Assembly (NCBI GenBank): GCA_018004935.1
Contig: JAGNBF010000013.1
Coordinates: forward strand, 1-64,000
DNA from: Chloroflexota bacterium
Lineage (GTDB): Bacteria > Chloroflexota > Anaerolineae > Promineifilales > Promineifilaceae
DNA: 64,000 bases
Direction of reading: 5' to 3'
Made by a program: the position numbers and the translations under genes. Below are positions 34,400 through 43,058 of this stretch, piece after piece. Below the pieces are notes generated by a model. The model was not told where the DNA came from and made no database searches. It saw nothing but the letters and a program-made list of their open reading frames with translations. Within the stretch, counting starts at the first letter, position 1. Each line of letters opens with the position of its first letter.

Positions 34400-36640
34400 A
34401 TGACGTTACACCCTACACCCACTTTTGCGAACTTTCTTTTGAGTCTGCCCGGTGGGGCCGACAGCAAACTCGCCGATGAGTGCCGTCGTGCTTATGAGTT
34501 CGCCCAACTCGCCCATGCCCAACAATATCGAATCACCGGCGAGTTATACAGCGAACATGATGTGGCAGTTGCCAAAACCCTATCCGAACTGGGGTTGGAT
34601 GCACCTTCTATCGTTGCCGGTTTCTTACACGATATTCTGCTCCCCCACACAAAAATTACCCTGGAAAAAGTACAAAACCTCTTTGGTGCCGAGGTGGCTA
34701 ACCTTGTCAAAGGCTTAGATAGCCTGGACTCCTTTGCCGAACGGGATAAATACCAGGAATTTAAGGGTAATGATAACTCCCATACCGCCGAAGAAATTCG
34801 TAAAGCCATCCTGATCATCATTCAAGGTGATATACGTATCATTCTTATTCGCATGGCTGATTACCTGCAAGATCTGCGCAAAGCTAAAACTTTGCCCACA
34901 GATAGCCAACTTACCCTGGCCAAAGAAGCCATGAACATTTATGCCCCCCTGGCTAACCGCCTCGGCGTCTGGCATCTGAAATGGGAACTGGAAGATTTGG
35001 CCTTTCGGTATCTGGAGCCAGATCGGTTTAAAGAGATTGCCCGGCGACTCAATCAGCGGCGCGATGAACGTAAACGGAAAATCACCCTGGCTTTGGAGAA
35101 TTTGGAAAAAGCCATTCAACAACGAGGCATTCGGGCGCATGTTTCTGGCCGACCCAAACATATTTACTCCATTTATCGCAAAATGGAGCGTAAAAAAGTA
35201 GATTTTGACCATATCCACGATATTCATGCGTTGCGGGTCATTATTCAAACGGAAAAATTGGCGCAGGAGCGGGGTGAGCGCAAGCGGCAAGAGTTGGAAG
35301 AAACCAGCCTCTGTTATCAGCTATTGGGGATTGTCCATAGTCTGTGGTCGCCTATTCCCCAGGAGTTTGATGATTATATTGCCAATCCGAAACCCAATGG
35401 CTACCAATCATTGCATACGGCTGTCATAGATGACCTGGGACAGACGCTCGAGGTGCAAATTCGTACGGATAAGATGGACGAATTTGCCGAACGTGGGGTG
35501 GCGGCCCATTGGGCTTACAAAGAGGGCATGGGCAAACAGGGCATCGCCCTTAATAAACGGATTCAGGAGTTACGCCAGACTCTGTTAAGCCTGCGTGATA
35601 GTGAAGATACACTAACCGATAGTGAACTCTTTAAGAGTGAAGTCCTCTCTGAACGTATCTATATTTTTACCCCCAAGGGGGACGTGGTAGACCTGCCTTT
35701 GGGGGCTACCCCCATTGATTTTGCTTATCACATCCACACCGAATTGGGCCATCGTTGCCGTGGGGCCAAGGTAAATGGCAAAATGGTCAGTCTGGATCAC
35801 AAGCTTTCTTCTGGAGATAAGGTTGAGATTATCAAAGCCAGTAAGGGGGGGCCAAGTCGGGACTGGATGAATGAGAGTTTGGGGTATACCGGTGATCCCC
35901 GGTCGCGGTCTAAGGTGCGCCAATGGTTTCGCCAGCAGGAGCGGGAGCAAAATATTGAATATGGCCGAGATGTGGTAGAACGGGAGTTAAAACGGCTCAA
36001 TGTGAATGCCCAACTGGCTGTGGCTGATATTGCGCGTGGGATGCATTATGAGGATGTGGATTTGTTTCTGGCGCGGGTGGGGTTTGGTGATATTCAAAGT
36101 AATCAGATCTCTGGGGCTATTGCCTTATTACAGCGGGAGATCAAGCCGGATGATGAACTGGCGCAGTTGCTTAAGCCGCCACCTATGCCGACCCCCAGCA
36201 AAGGGCTGACAGTAAAGGGGTTGTCGGGTTTGCACACGCGACTGGCGGGATGTTGTTCGCCTATTGCCCCGGAACCGGTGGTGGGGTATATCACACGGGG
36301 GAAGGGGATTACTATTCACCGGGCGGATTGCCCTACTGTGGTGAATATATCGGAGAAGGAGCGACTGATTGAGGTGGATTGGGGGCAGGAAGAGGAGAAA
36401 TATCCTATTCCCCTGGTGTTGAGGGCGTATCAGCGGTCAGGGTTGGCAGAAGAGATTGCTACAGCGGTCCGCGGCCGCAATATTCGTATTCCCAAAGCCA
36501 AAACTACTACCGGTAACTCTATCACCACCGTCTTTCTGGTTGCGGAAGTCGCCAGTCTGGCCGAACTGGACTGGCTCATCCATCGTTTTGAAAATATCTC
36601 TAATGTGTTTGAGGTGCGCCGTCAGCGGTGGACGGAGTGA
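34400..36640 (+). CDS. relA: (p)ppGpp synthetase, RelA-type with degenerate hydrolase domain
   Basis: A 746-residue long RSH protein: HD-hydrolase region about 25-200, synthetase about 245-380, TGS about 395-455, helical/CC region, ACT domain about 670-746. In the hydrolase, His53, His77, Asp78 and Asp154 persist, but the essential Glu-Asp pair of HDxxED is Leu81-Pro82 (HDILLPH) and the conserved Asn is Asp158 (ADYLQDLR). The synthetase has EFDD (322-325), the EXDD motif of monofunctional RelA, rather than the RXKD of bifunctional enzymes. NPKPNGYQSLHT and EVQIRT are intact. It therefore probably makes but does not degrade alarmone. Only one GCGGCCGC, at the 3' end. Confidence 0.9.
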   Translation: MTLHPTPTFANFLLSLPGGADSKLADECRRAYEFAQLAHAQQYRITGELYSEHDVAVAKTLSELGLDAPSIVAGFLHDILLPHTKITLEKVQNLFGAEVANLVKGLDSLDSFAERDKYQEFKGNDNSHTAEEIRKAILIIIQGDIRIILIRMADYLQDLRKAKTLPTDSQLTLAKEAMNIYAPLANRLGVWHLKWELEDLAFRYLEPDRFKEIARRLNQRRDERKRKITLALENLEKAIQQRGIRAHVSGRPKHIYSIYRKMERKKVDFDHIHDIHALRVIIQTEKLAQERGERKRQELEETSLCYQLLGIVHSLWSPIPQEFDDYIANPKPNGYQSLHTAVIDDLGQTLEVQIRTDKMDEFAERGVAAHWAYKEGMGKQGIALNKRIQELRQTLLSLRDSEDTLTDSELFKSEVLSERIYIFTPKGDVVDLPLGATPIDFAYHIHTELGHRCRGAKVNGKMVSLDHKLSSGDKVEIIKASKGGPSRDWMNESLGYTGDPRSRSKVRQWFRQQEREQNIEYGRDVVERELKRLNVNAQLAVADIARGMHYEDVDLFLARVGFGDIQSNQISGAIALLQREIKPDDELAQLLKPPPMPTPSKGLTVKGLSGLHTRLAGCCSPIAPEPVVGYITRGKGITIHRADCPTVVNISEKERLIEVDWGQEEEKYPIPLVLRAYQRSGLAEEIATAVRGRNIRIPKAKTTTGNSITTVFLVAEVASLAELDWLIHRFENISNVFEVRRQRWTE

Positions 36641-36675
36641 GAGGCGCTGAATAGACGATAAACTGGGACGTACGA

Positions 36676-36891
36676 TCAATCAATGTTTTTTTGGGCTATC
36701 CCCATTTCGTCCAGAGTAATTTGTTGTGTTTGTTCCCCTTCGCCCTGGGTGAGTACCTGGTTTTTCAATGTGTAACGGAAGGGTTCCGTGTGATCGGCAA
36801 ATACTAGTTCACCCCAAATGGCCTGGGAATCGCGGCCGCGTAAGCGCAACGTAGCCCCATGCCAGCGACACCAGTAGACAAGTGGTTTCAT
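36676..36891 (-). CDS. Small protein downstream of ABC exporter, unknown
   Basis: A 71-residue basic-to-acidic soluble protein (MKPLVYWCRWHGATLRLRGR, then a polar C-terminus). No family recognised. ATG 36891 was chosen because GAGGCG precedes it. It begins 11 bases after the stop of the ABC exporter gene on the same strand, so it is almost certainly cotranscribed. The DHTEPFRYTL stretch suggests a small beta-rich fold. One GCGGCCGC copy. Confidence 0.55.
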   Translation of the reverse strand: MKPLVYWCRWHGATLRLRGRDSQAIWGELVFADHTEPFRYTLKNQVLTQGEGEQTQQITLDEMGIAQKNID

Positions 36892-36901
36892 AAAACACGC
36901 C

Positions 36902-38692
36902 TCATGTTTCTTGCTCCCCATACTGGGCGAAGATGCGCCGATAGGCGGGATAAGAGGCCATTAAGGAATCATGGTTGCCTGTGGCGACTAAATGGCCCTG
37001 ACGTAACAGAATGACCTTATCCGCCCAGCGGATTTGGGAGAGGCGATGGGTGATGAGAATGGTGGTTTGACGTGCGGCCGCGTGCGCAATTGCTTGTTGT
37101 ATCTTGTCTTCGGTAGCACTGTCTACGGCACTTGTAGAATCGTCGAGGATGAGGATACGCGGCCGCGTTAGAAATGCCCGCGCCAAAGCCAGCCGTTGCC
37201 GTTGCCCCCCGGAGAGTGTGACCCCCCGTTCCCCCACAATCGTTTCATACCCATCTTTAAAATTGAGAATAAATTCATGAGCCTGGGCGGCTCTAGCCGC
37301 TTCTTCGACCATTTCCCGTGTCGCCCCAGGCGAACCGAAGGCGATATTCTCAGCGATTGTGCGTGAAAAGAGAAAAATATCCTGTTCAATAATGGAAATC
37401 TGCTGGCGCAAGGAAGCCAATTGCCATGTCCGCACATCTAGCCCATCTATCAACACCTGACCCTGGCTGACATCATAAGTGCGGTTTATAAGTTTGGCCA
37501 GGGTGCTTTTGCCCGCGCCGGTTTGCCCCACAATAGCCACCGTTTCCCCCGGGGCGACGGTAAAAGAAATATTGTGCAGGACTGCGTTTGCGGCCGCGTA
37601 CCCAAACGACACCCCTTCAAAGGTAATCGCCCCTGTCATCGCCCCCTGATGCCCAGCCTGATTTTCCCCCAGTTCCGTCTCCATCTTCATCAACTCCAGG
37701 ATCCGTCGCGCCCCAGCCATCCCCCGCGATACCTGAGAATAAGCCGTCAATGAAACAAAGGTAGGAAAACCAAACAAAGATAGCAACCCCATATAGGCGA
37801 TCACATCCCCTACTGTCAATTGTCCGGCCTGATACAGCCACAAAGCATGGGTAAACCCTATCGCTGTTGTAATACCCTGGAACAAGAGAGGCAAGAAACG
37901 GGCCTCAACCTGTCCTTGTTCCACCACTGCATTACGAAAAGATTGGGCATTAACCGCAAAACGGGCTATTTCCTGCTCTTCCTGAGCCGTTCCTTTAACC
38001 GTTTCAATACCATCCATAGCCTCTGCCAGACGGCTGTTCAACCGGCCAAACGATTGCCGCACCCGGTCAGAAATGGGAGATAAAACACCCAGATAACGAA
38101 TCAGGGCAAAGATATAACTGATCGTAAAAAAGGCAGGGGCCAATAGCAATTGGGGATGATAATTTGGGGCGGTGAGCAGAGGCATGAGGATGAAATTCGC
38201 CGAGCCGATAACCAGATTCACACCCGGGTAAATCATCAGATTCATCTCTCGCACATCGTTGGTCGCACGGGCCATCGTATCCCCCACGGGCTGTAAGCCA
38301 TGAAAGGTCATGCTTTTGCCCAGCAGGCTCAGATACAATTCTTCACGGGCGTCCCGTTCTAGCCGTTCACCCATCACCGAGGCGGAGAAGTTCCGCCCCA
38401 ACTGTAACACCGCCCGCACGGCCTGCCCTACGATGATCCATACGGCCGCCAGGCCAATCACCTGAAGGTCGGCAGGGGTTTTCTGCGCGGCATTAAATGC
38501 CCGCCCAATGAGAATGGGTATCTGTGCGGCCAGGGCGGCATTACCGAATGCCCCAATAAACAAGATGAGGATGAGCCATTTTTGTCTGCCTACATGAGAC
38601 CAGACCCAGCGGCGTGGGGTACTTTGGTCGGTTTGATAGTTTGTGTCAATGGCAAATTCGAGATTATTCATGAGGCATGAGACATCAATCAT
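36902..38692 (-). CDS. ABC exporter (fused permease and ATPase half-transporter)
   Basis: A 596-residue type IV ABC exporter of the MsbA/LmrA/BmrA group; it would work as a homodimer to export lipids, peptides or drugs. Six hydrophobic helices occupy about 35-320, then the nucleotide-binding domain: Walker A GQTGAGKST, Q-loop SIIEQDIFLFS, signature LSGGQRQRLALARAF, Walker B LILDDSTSAVD and His switch ITHRLSQ are intact. The start could be ATG 38692 or 38671 (MNNLEF); neither has a strong ribosome-binding site. GCGGCCGC copies occur only in the ATPase half (three), with none in the membrane half. Confidence 0.88.
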   Translation of the reverse strand: MIDVSCLMNNLEFAIDTNYQTDQSTPRRWVWSHVGRQKWLILILFIGAFGNAALAAQIPILIGRAFNAAQKTPADLQVIGLAAVWIIVGQAVRAVLQLGRNFSASVMGERLERDAREELYLSLLGKSMTFHGLQPVGDTMARATNDVREMNLMIYPGVNLVIGSANFILMPLLTAPNYHPQLLLAPAFFTISYIFALIRYLGVLSPISDRVRQSFGRLNSRLAEAMDGIETVKGTAQEEQEIARFAVNAQSFRNAVVEQGQVEARFLPLLFQGITTAIGFTHALWLYQAGQLTVGDVIAYMGLLSLFGFPTFVSLTAYSQVSRGMAGARRILELMKMETELGENQAGHQGAMTGAITFEGVSFGYAAANAVLHNISFTVAPGETVAIVGQTGAGKSTLAKLINRTYDVSQGQVLIDGLDVRTWQLASLRQQISIIEQDIFLFSRTIAENIAFGSPGATREMVEEAARAAQAHEFILNFKDGYETIVGERGVTLSGGQRQRLALARAFLTRPRILILDDSTSAVDSATEDKIQQAIAHAAARQTTILITHRLSQIRWADKVILLRQGHLVATGNHDSLMASYPAYRRIFAQYGEQET

Positions 38693-39277
38693 TATCTATT
38701 GTAACTACTCGTAATCGTCCAAAAATAACCTGGGTGGCGCGGTCAGGAGACCGGCCATAGCAAATCGCTAAGTTAATTGCCAACGATTACTAAGGCTCTT
38801 GAGGGCTGAGCTTGTCGAAGTCTTGTGTTGCCTTTGACAAGCTCAGGCGACGGCCTGGTAGTTACTATTCATTAGATAATTATCTCATAGTTGCAGAGAT
38901 GAAGCGAGGGGTAGGGCGATTGTATACTCGGATTTCCCCCACCCCTAACCCCGTCCCCGGGGGTGGGGAACTTTTAAGAGCCGTTTTTCGTGGGCATTCG
39001 CCCACGAAAAACGGCTCAAATTGTTTTTTCCCTTCTTGCCGGGAATCGTTAGGGAGGTGGGTTCATTCTTCCCGATTTCGGGAATTGTCAGGGGGGGGTG
39101 CTTCTGGTGTCCTATAGTTTGCCCGGCGTGAGTACGCATTTCCTCAGGAATACGCTAATATATCTTTCGTGATATTGAGCATCGGCATAAAGTGACATTT
39201 TGTTTGGTGATGACAGGGTGGCGGCACAAAGCAAATGGTTGCAGAAGCCCTATTGTCAAAGTCAGGGGTAAGAAGAG
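38693..39277. repeat. Repeat cluster B-E-F-G
   Basis: Family B at 38732-38763, family E at 38804-38850, and family F at about 38935-39070 (arms 38978-38995 and 39000-39017). A partial family G covers 39185-39215. No gene was found in this 585-base stretch. Confidence 0.8.
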
Positions 39278-39631
39278 ATGACAATTCCGATTTATCGTTC
39301 TGATGGGGATTGGGTAGGTATATTTCATCAGGGTCATTTATTTAACACGGATGGTGAGTGGTTAGGTTTTATCGTGGGCCGAGAAGTATTTGATCCGAAT
39401 GGTAACTATCTGGCGTTTTTGAGTGATGATCAGCGAATGTTGCGTAAACGGTCGCTGATGGGTGAACAACGTTATATTGTGCCACCGCCGCGGCCGCAAC
39501 GTCCTAATATTCCCTCTGGTGCTCCCTTACCCCCTATGTTCCGTGCCTTGCCTTATAGTATCATTGATATGTTTGAAGAGTTTCCGGAACGCTTCTCTTA
39601 CATTTCCGAAACCAGACCGGATATGGATTAG
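39278..39631 (+). CDS. Small protein with repeated beta motif (4-fold beta flower-like)
   Basis: A 117-residue soluble protein. The N-terminal half has repeated short beta units: YRSDGDWVGIFHQGHLFNTD, then GEWLGFIVGREVFDPNG, then NYLAFLSDDQRMLRKR. This is reminiscent of the 4-fold beta flower domain. A Pro-rich linker (VPPPRPQRPNIPSGAPLPP) and a short acidic tail follow. The assignment is tentative and no function is known. One GCGGCCGC copy creates the RPQ in the linker. Confidence 0.5.
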   Translation: MTIPIYRSDGDWVGIFHQGHLFNTDGEWLGFIVGREVFDPNGNYLAFLSDDQRMLRKRSLMGEQRYIVPPPRPQRPNIPSGAPLPPMFRALPYSIIDMFEEFPERFSYISETRPDMD

Positions 39632-39761
39632 TAGAGCCTGATGTCGCTTTAACGAACCCGGGTACTTTCGTAAGCGTTCCGTTATTCTGTCCGGCGGTCA
39701 AACCGCCAAGCTTAATGAGGGTTGCCCGTACCCTACGAAATCCCCAAGACCTACTTATTCT
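39632..39761. repeat. Fragments of hairpin and family A repeats
   Basis: 39674-39708 is a degenerate copy of the YfhO-end hairpin (CCGGCGGTCAAACCGCC). 39715-39755 is the end of a family A repeat (GGGTTGCCCGTACCCTACG). Confidence 0.6.
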
Positions 39762-40238
39762 ATGGATGCTAAACCTGTTCGTGATTCTCGTATTACTCTA
39801 ACCGTTTTAATGGGTGTAGGTGATGCCAATAACCTGGGCAATATCCATGGCGGTTTGATCATGAAATTGTGTGACGAAGCCGCCGGAATGGCCGCGACGA
39901 AACATGCCCGCCGCCCCTCGGTTACGGTCGCTGTAGATTCCATGTTTTTTCATTCGCCAGTGCACATTGGTGACCTGGTGACAGTGCAGGCAGAAGTGAC
40001 CTGGGTAGGGCGCAGTTCAATGGAAACCAGAGTGGTGGTAACGGCCGAGAATGTTATTGGGGGTGAAACAACACATACCAATACGGCTTATTTTGTCTAT
40101 GTGGCCCTGGGCGAAAATGGCCGCCCCATTCCTGTGCCCCCGCTCATTTGCGAGACAGAAGCTGAAAAAGAGAATTTTGCGCGTGCGGCCGCACGCCAGG
40201 CATATCGTTTGGATCAACGCCGACAGGGAAATTTGTAG
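39762..40238 (+). CDS. Acyl-CoA thioesterase (hot-dog fold, YciA/BfiT-like)
   Basis: A 158-residue hot-dog thioesterase that hydrolyses acyl-CoA. ANNLGNIHGGLIMKLCDEAA contains the conserved GNxHGG..D catalytic block (Asn and Asp), followed by VAVDSMFFHSPVHIGD and ETRVVV strands. The C-terminus is long, polar and helical (ETEAEKENFARAAARQAYRL), as in YciA-like enzymes. It starts a three-gene plus-strand group with the ChlI-like AAA protein and a membrane protein. One GCGGCCGC near the end. Confidence 0.85.
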   Translation: MDAKPVRDSRITLTVLMGVGDANNLGNIHGGLIMKLCDEAAGMAATKHARRPSVTVAVDSMFFHSPVHIGDLVTVQAEVTWVGRSSMETRVVVTAENVIGGETTHTNTAYFVYVALGENGRPIPVPPLICETEAEKENFARAAARQAYRLDQRRQGNL

Positions 40239-40288
40239 TGTGAGTGTTATGTATATCCTTACCGTTTTTCTCCTTCTGGAGTTCTCTC

Positions 40289-41428
40289 ATGCCCCAAGCA
40301 CGCTCCAAACTCCTTGAACTGCTCCTTAATAGTCCGGCACATCAGATTATCAGTGGGCCTGATGTTGATTTAGGTATTGCTGAGGTAGAGCCGTTTCCCT
40401 TTGCCGCCATTGTCGGGCAGACGGAAATGAAACTGGCCCTTTTGCTGGCAATCATCAACCCCCGGGTAGGAGGCGTTTTGCTGGTAGGGCCACGCGGCAC
40501 GGCCAAAACCACAGCTGTTCGTTCTCTGGTGGATATTTTGCCCCACACCCACCAGAGTAAATGTGCTAATGGTTGTACTGAAGCGATGCTGGAAGCGGGG
40601 GGGATGACCGCTATCTGCAAAGATTGTGCCCAAAAGGTGGGCTATGGCGAACCCCTGACGGAGAAGATGCAGGTTCGTATTGTGGAGTTGCCCCTAAATG
40701 CCCGGTTAGAAGATGTTGTGGGGGGAATTGATGAACGGCACGCCCTGGAAAAACAACGAATCCGCTTTGAACGGGGGTTGTTAGCACACGCGGACAACAA
40801 TTTGCTCTATATTGATGAAGTCAATTTGTTAGAAGGAACAATTGCGGATGCGATTTTAGACGCGGCCGCACAGGGGCATTATACGGTGCGACGGGGGCCA
40901 CTCAAACTTACTTACCGCTCCCGTTTTTTGCTGGTTGGCTCCATGAATCCGGAAGAAGGTCGCCTGCGGCCGCAACTGATGGATCGTTTTGGCCTGCGGG
41001 CCGTGGTGCGAGGCCTCACGGACAAAGATGAACGTTTTCTGGTGTATGAACAGGCCAGCCGTTACCGCCAGAATCCAGATGCCTTTGCGGCCGCGTATGC
41101 TGATATTACCCTCACCCTGGCTGAAGAAATTCAATCTGCCCGTGACCGTTTACCCCAGGTGGTGCTGGATGATGCGGCCCGTAATCTGGGCTTGAATCTG
41201 GTGCAACAGTTGAGCATTGACTCCAACCGGGCAGAGATTACCTTGTTTGAAGCGGCACGAGCACACGCGGCCGCGGATAACCGTACCCTCGTTACTTCGG
41301 ATGACATCCGCGCCGTAGTACCCCTCTCCCTGCGCTTGCGCCAAAGCCCAACGTTAGACCAATTTTTTGTTGAACAAGAAAAGGAAGATGTCCACCTGCG
41401 CCAATTATTAAGCGAGGGCTATGGTTAA
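40289..41428 (+). CDS. ChlI/MoxR-like AAA+ ATPase with Cys cluster
   Basis: A 379-residue AAA+ ATPase of the magnesium-chelatase subunit I type. Walker A GPRGTAKT is at 67-74, Walker B LLYIDEVNLL at about 170, sensor 1 VGSMNPEEG, arginine-finger region LMDRFGLR. Between Walker A and the pore region lie CxxxC (92, 96) and CxxC (110, 113), a probable zinc site. The start at 40289 follows TGGAG. ChlD and ChlH partners are absent, so it probably works with a von Willebrand-type protein elsewhere as a chaperone rather than in chlorophyll synthesis. Four GCGGCCGC copies. The 3' end overlaps the next gene by eight bases. Confidence 0.82.
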   Translation: MPQARSKLLELLLNSPAHQIISGPDVDLGIAEVEPFPFAAIVGQTEMKLALLLAIINPRVGGVLLVGPRGTAKTTAVRSLVDILPHTHQSKCANGCTEAMLEAGGMTAICKDCAQKVGYGEPLTEKMQVRIVELPLNARLEDVVGGIDERHALEKQRIRFERGLLAHADNNLLYIDEVNLLEGTIADAILDAAAQGHYTVRRGPLKLTYRSRFLLVGSMNPEEGRLRPQLMDRFGLRAVVRGLTDKDERFLVYEQASRYRQNPDAFAAAYADITLTLAEEIQSARDRLPQVVLDDAARNLGLNLVQQLSIDSNRAEITLFEAARAHAAADNRTLVTSDDIRAVVPLSLRLRQSPTLDQFFVEQEKEDVHLRQLLSEGYG

Positions 41429-42101
41429 TGCGAGTTTCCCCATGCTTCATCTCACCCCCCGCCAACAAACCCTTCTTCATGTCAGCCTGACCGCCATTTT
41501 GGCGGCATATTGGCTTGTCTGGATGCCAGGGCCGGGGGCTGGTTTACAGCTTATCGGGTTAGAAATGGGGGAATGGGTGAAATTTTTGCCTGAGGTGCGG
41601 GCCGGGCAGATAAGCGCCGGGCGTGATTTATTCTATTTGCCCCCGATAACAGCGGGGCTTCTGCTGGCTCTTAGCACAGTGGGGTGGCCGCACCGCTGGC
41701 CCACCTGGCTGGTACGGGGCCTGGCGGTATTGGTCAGTCTGTTGGCCTTCCCTTCATTGGATGCGATTCGTTTTGAGCCACGTTCAGAATGGTTGTGGCG
41801 ATTGGGGCTGGTGGGATTGGTGGTGATGGGGGTGGGGGTGACACCCTGGCTTAACGGTAGGCGGGGCAAAGCCGCGGCCGCGTTTACTATCCTTCTCAGC
41901 TTGATTGCCATAGCCGGAGCCGTTCTTCCTGTTTGGGCTTATCTGGTCATGCGCCCGGCCATCAGCCATGCCCTGACGCGACCGGTGGGTTTTGGTCCGG
42001 GTTTTTGGCTTAATATGGGTGGACATGGGGTTGCGGCCGCGGTGCTTTTGGCTTCATTGGTTTACACCCGAGAGCCGCGAGAAGTCAGCCCTAACTCCTA
42101 A
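41421..42101 (+). CDS. Integral membrane protein, unknown
   Basis: A 226-residue protein with about six hydrophobic helices and short loops. No family recognised. It overlaps the ChlI-like gene by eight bases (start codon inside its last codons), so it is translationally coupled. An alternative start is ATG 41442 (MLHLTPRQQ), which places the first helix at the N-terminus. Two GCGGCCGC copies. Confidence 0.6.
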   Translation: MVNASFPMLHLTPRQQTLLHVSLTAILAAYWLVWMPGPGAGLQLIGLEMGEWVKFLPEVRAGQISAGRDLFYLPPITAGLLLALSTVGWPHRWPTWLVRGLAVLVSLLAFPSLDAIRFEPRSEWLWRLGLVGLVVMGVGVTPWLNGRRGKAAAAFTILLSLIAIAGAVLPVWAYLVMRPAISHALTRPVGFGPGFWLNMGGHGVAAAVLLASLVYTREPREVSPNS

Positions 42102-42310
42102 GTAATCGGCCAAAAACAACTTGGGTGGCGCGGTCAGGAGACCGGCCACAGCAAATGGTTAAGTTATTTAATCGTCAATCCTAAACAGCTATGTTGGGTT
42201 TCCCCCCTTCCCTCTGGGATCGAAGGGGGATGGGTCTTTAGTCCAAACCTACCAATCTGTTGCCGCTAACAAAATGTCACTTTATGACTGTGGTAAGTAT
42301 AAACAAAAAG
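42102..42310. repeat. Families B and G
   Basis: Family B lies at 42123-42155. A remnant of F right-flank sequence covers about 42200-42235. Family G covers 42245-42303, ending directly at the acpP terminator. Confidence 0.7.
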
Positions 42311-42329
42311 ACGATGCACCGCATCGTCT
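42304..42329 (-). terminator. Intrinsic terminator of acpP
   Basis: On the minus strand AGACGATGC-GGT-GCATCGTCT is a perfect nine-pair stem followed by TTTTTG. It lies about 70 bases after the acpP stop. Confidence 0.85.
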
Positions 42330-42396
42330 CATTGTCATGTTGCTCCGTTACGTTACGGAGTAGTTGTAACTGTCTACGGGTTATTCTCGCCGGTTC

Positions 42397-42633
42397 TCAG
42401 TCCATCTGGGCTTGAATATAGGTAATCGCTTCACCTACCGTGGTGATCTTTTGGGCTTCTTCATCTGAGATTTCGCTTTCAAACTCCTCTTCAAAAGCCA
42501 TAATCAATTCCACCAGGTCCAGGGAATCAGCTTCCAATTCCTCACGGAAACGAGCATTTAGCACAACTTTGCTCTCATCCACGCCCAATAAGTCCACGAT
42601 TATTTTAGTGATACGCTCTTGTACATCGCTCAT
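42397..42633 (-). CDS. acpP: Acyl carrier protein
   Basis: A 78-residue acidic helical protein that carries fatty-acyl chains on 4'-phosphopantetheine. The attachment Ser37 sits in ADSLDLVEL; the rest ([29 protein letters not shown]) follows the usual fatty-acid AcpP layout. GGAGG is seven bases before the ATG. It is monocistronic here, with its own promoter (42702-42729) and terminator, rather than in a fab cluster. No GCGGCCGC. Confidence 0.95.
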   Translation of the reverse strand: MSDVQERITKIIVDLLGVDESKVVLNARFREELEADSLDLVELIMAFEEEFESEISDEEAQKITTVGEAITYIQAQMD

Positions 42634-42701
42634 CGAAAATCCTCCAGGGATATTGTTAATTTCTTGCCATGCTTGAATGGTTCAGGCAGTTGGGCAGGGC
42701 A

Positions 42702-42729
42702 ATTTTAAGAGGAATACCTTGTTTGTCAA
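42702..42729 (-). promoter_or_regulatory. Promoter of acpP
   Basis: On the minus strand a perfect TTGACA (42729-42724) and TAAAAT (42707-42702) are 16 bases apart, 69 bases before the start codon. Confidence 0.75.
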
Positions 42730-42798
42730 GGACAACTGCAGGCTAAAACACCAGTCTGGCCCATAAGTTGCGTCTGTGTTCATTTCACGCTGGGATTA

Positions 42799-42827
42799 CT
42801 GACGAGATGGTGCGGAGAGATTATAAT
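42799..42827 (+). promoter_or_regulatory. Possible promoter of the histidine kinase gene
   Basis: CTGACG and TATAAT are separated by 17 bases, about 230 bases before the kinase start. Confidence 0.35.
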
Positions 42828-43058
42828 CTTATTTACCAAATGGTCCTACGCCTCATTTGAGTATGGCGTGGTACAATGGGGGTTTACCATCCTGGTGTAT
42901 TCTGTTTTGTAACTATACACGTCAGAAACCGGGTTTTTCTCTTGTGGGGCCTGAGTTAGCCTGAGCAAAAAACCGGTTTCTCTAGCGAGGCTATATAGTT
43001 ACTCTGTTTTTAATCACGGCTTTATACCCAGATCAGTTGTGCCCTTAGAGATATAACG

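Larger units (their letters stand above)
42634..43058. other. Divergent intergenic region with two promoters and an inverted-repeat element
   Basis: Between acpP and the histidine kinase. It contains the acpP promoter (42702-42729), a possible kinase promoter (42799-42827) and a nested inverted repeat at 42909-43002. In that repeat the outer ends GTAACTATA/TATAGTTAC enclose AGAAACCGGGTTTTT/AAAAAACCGGTTTCT. No gene. Confidence 0.65.
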
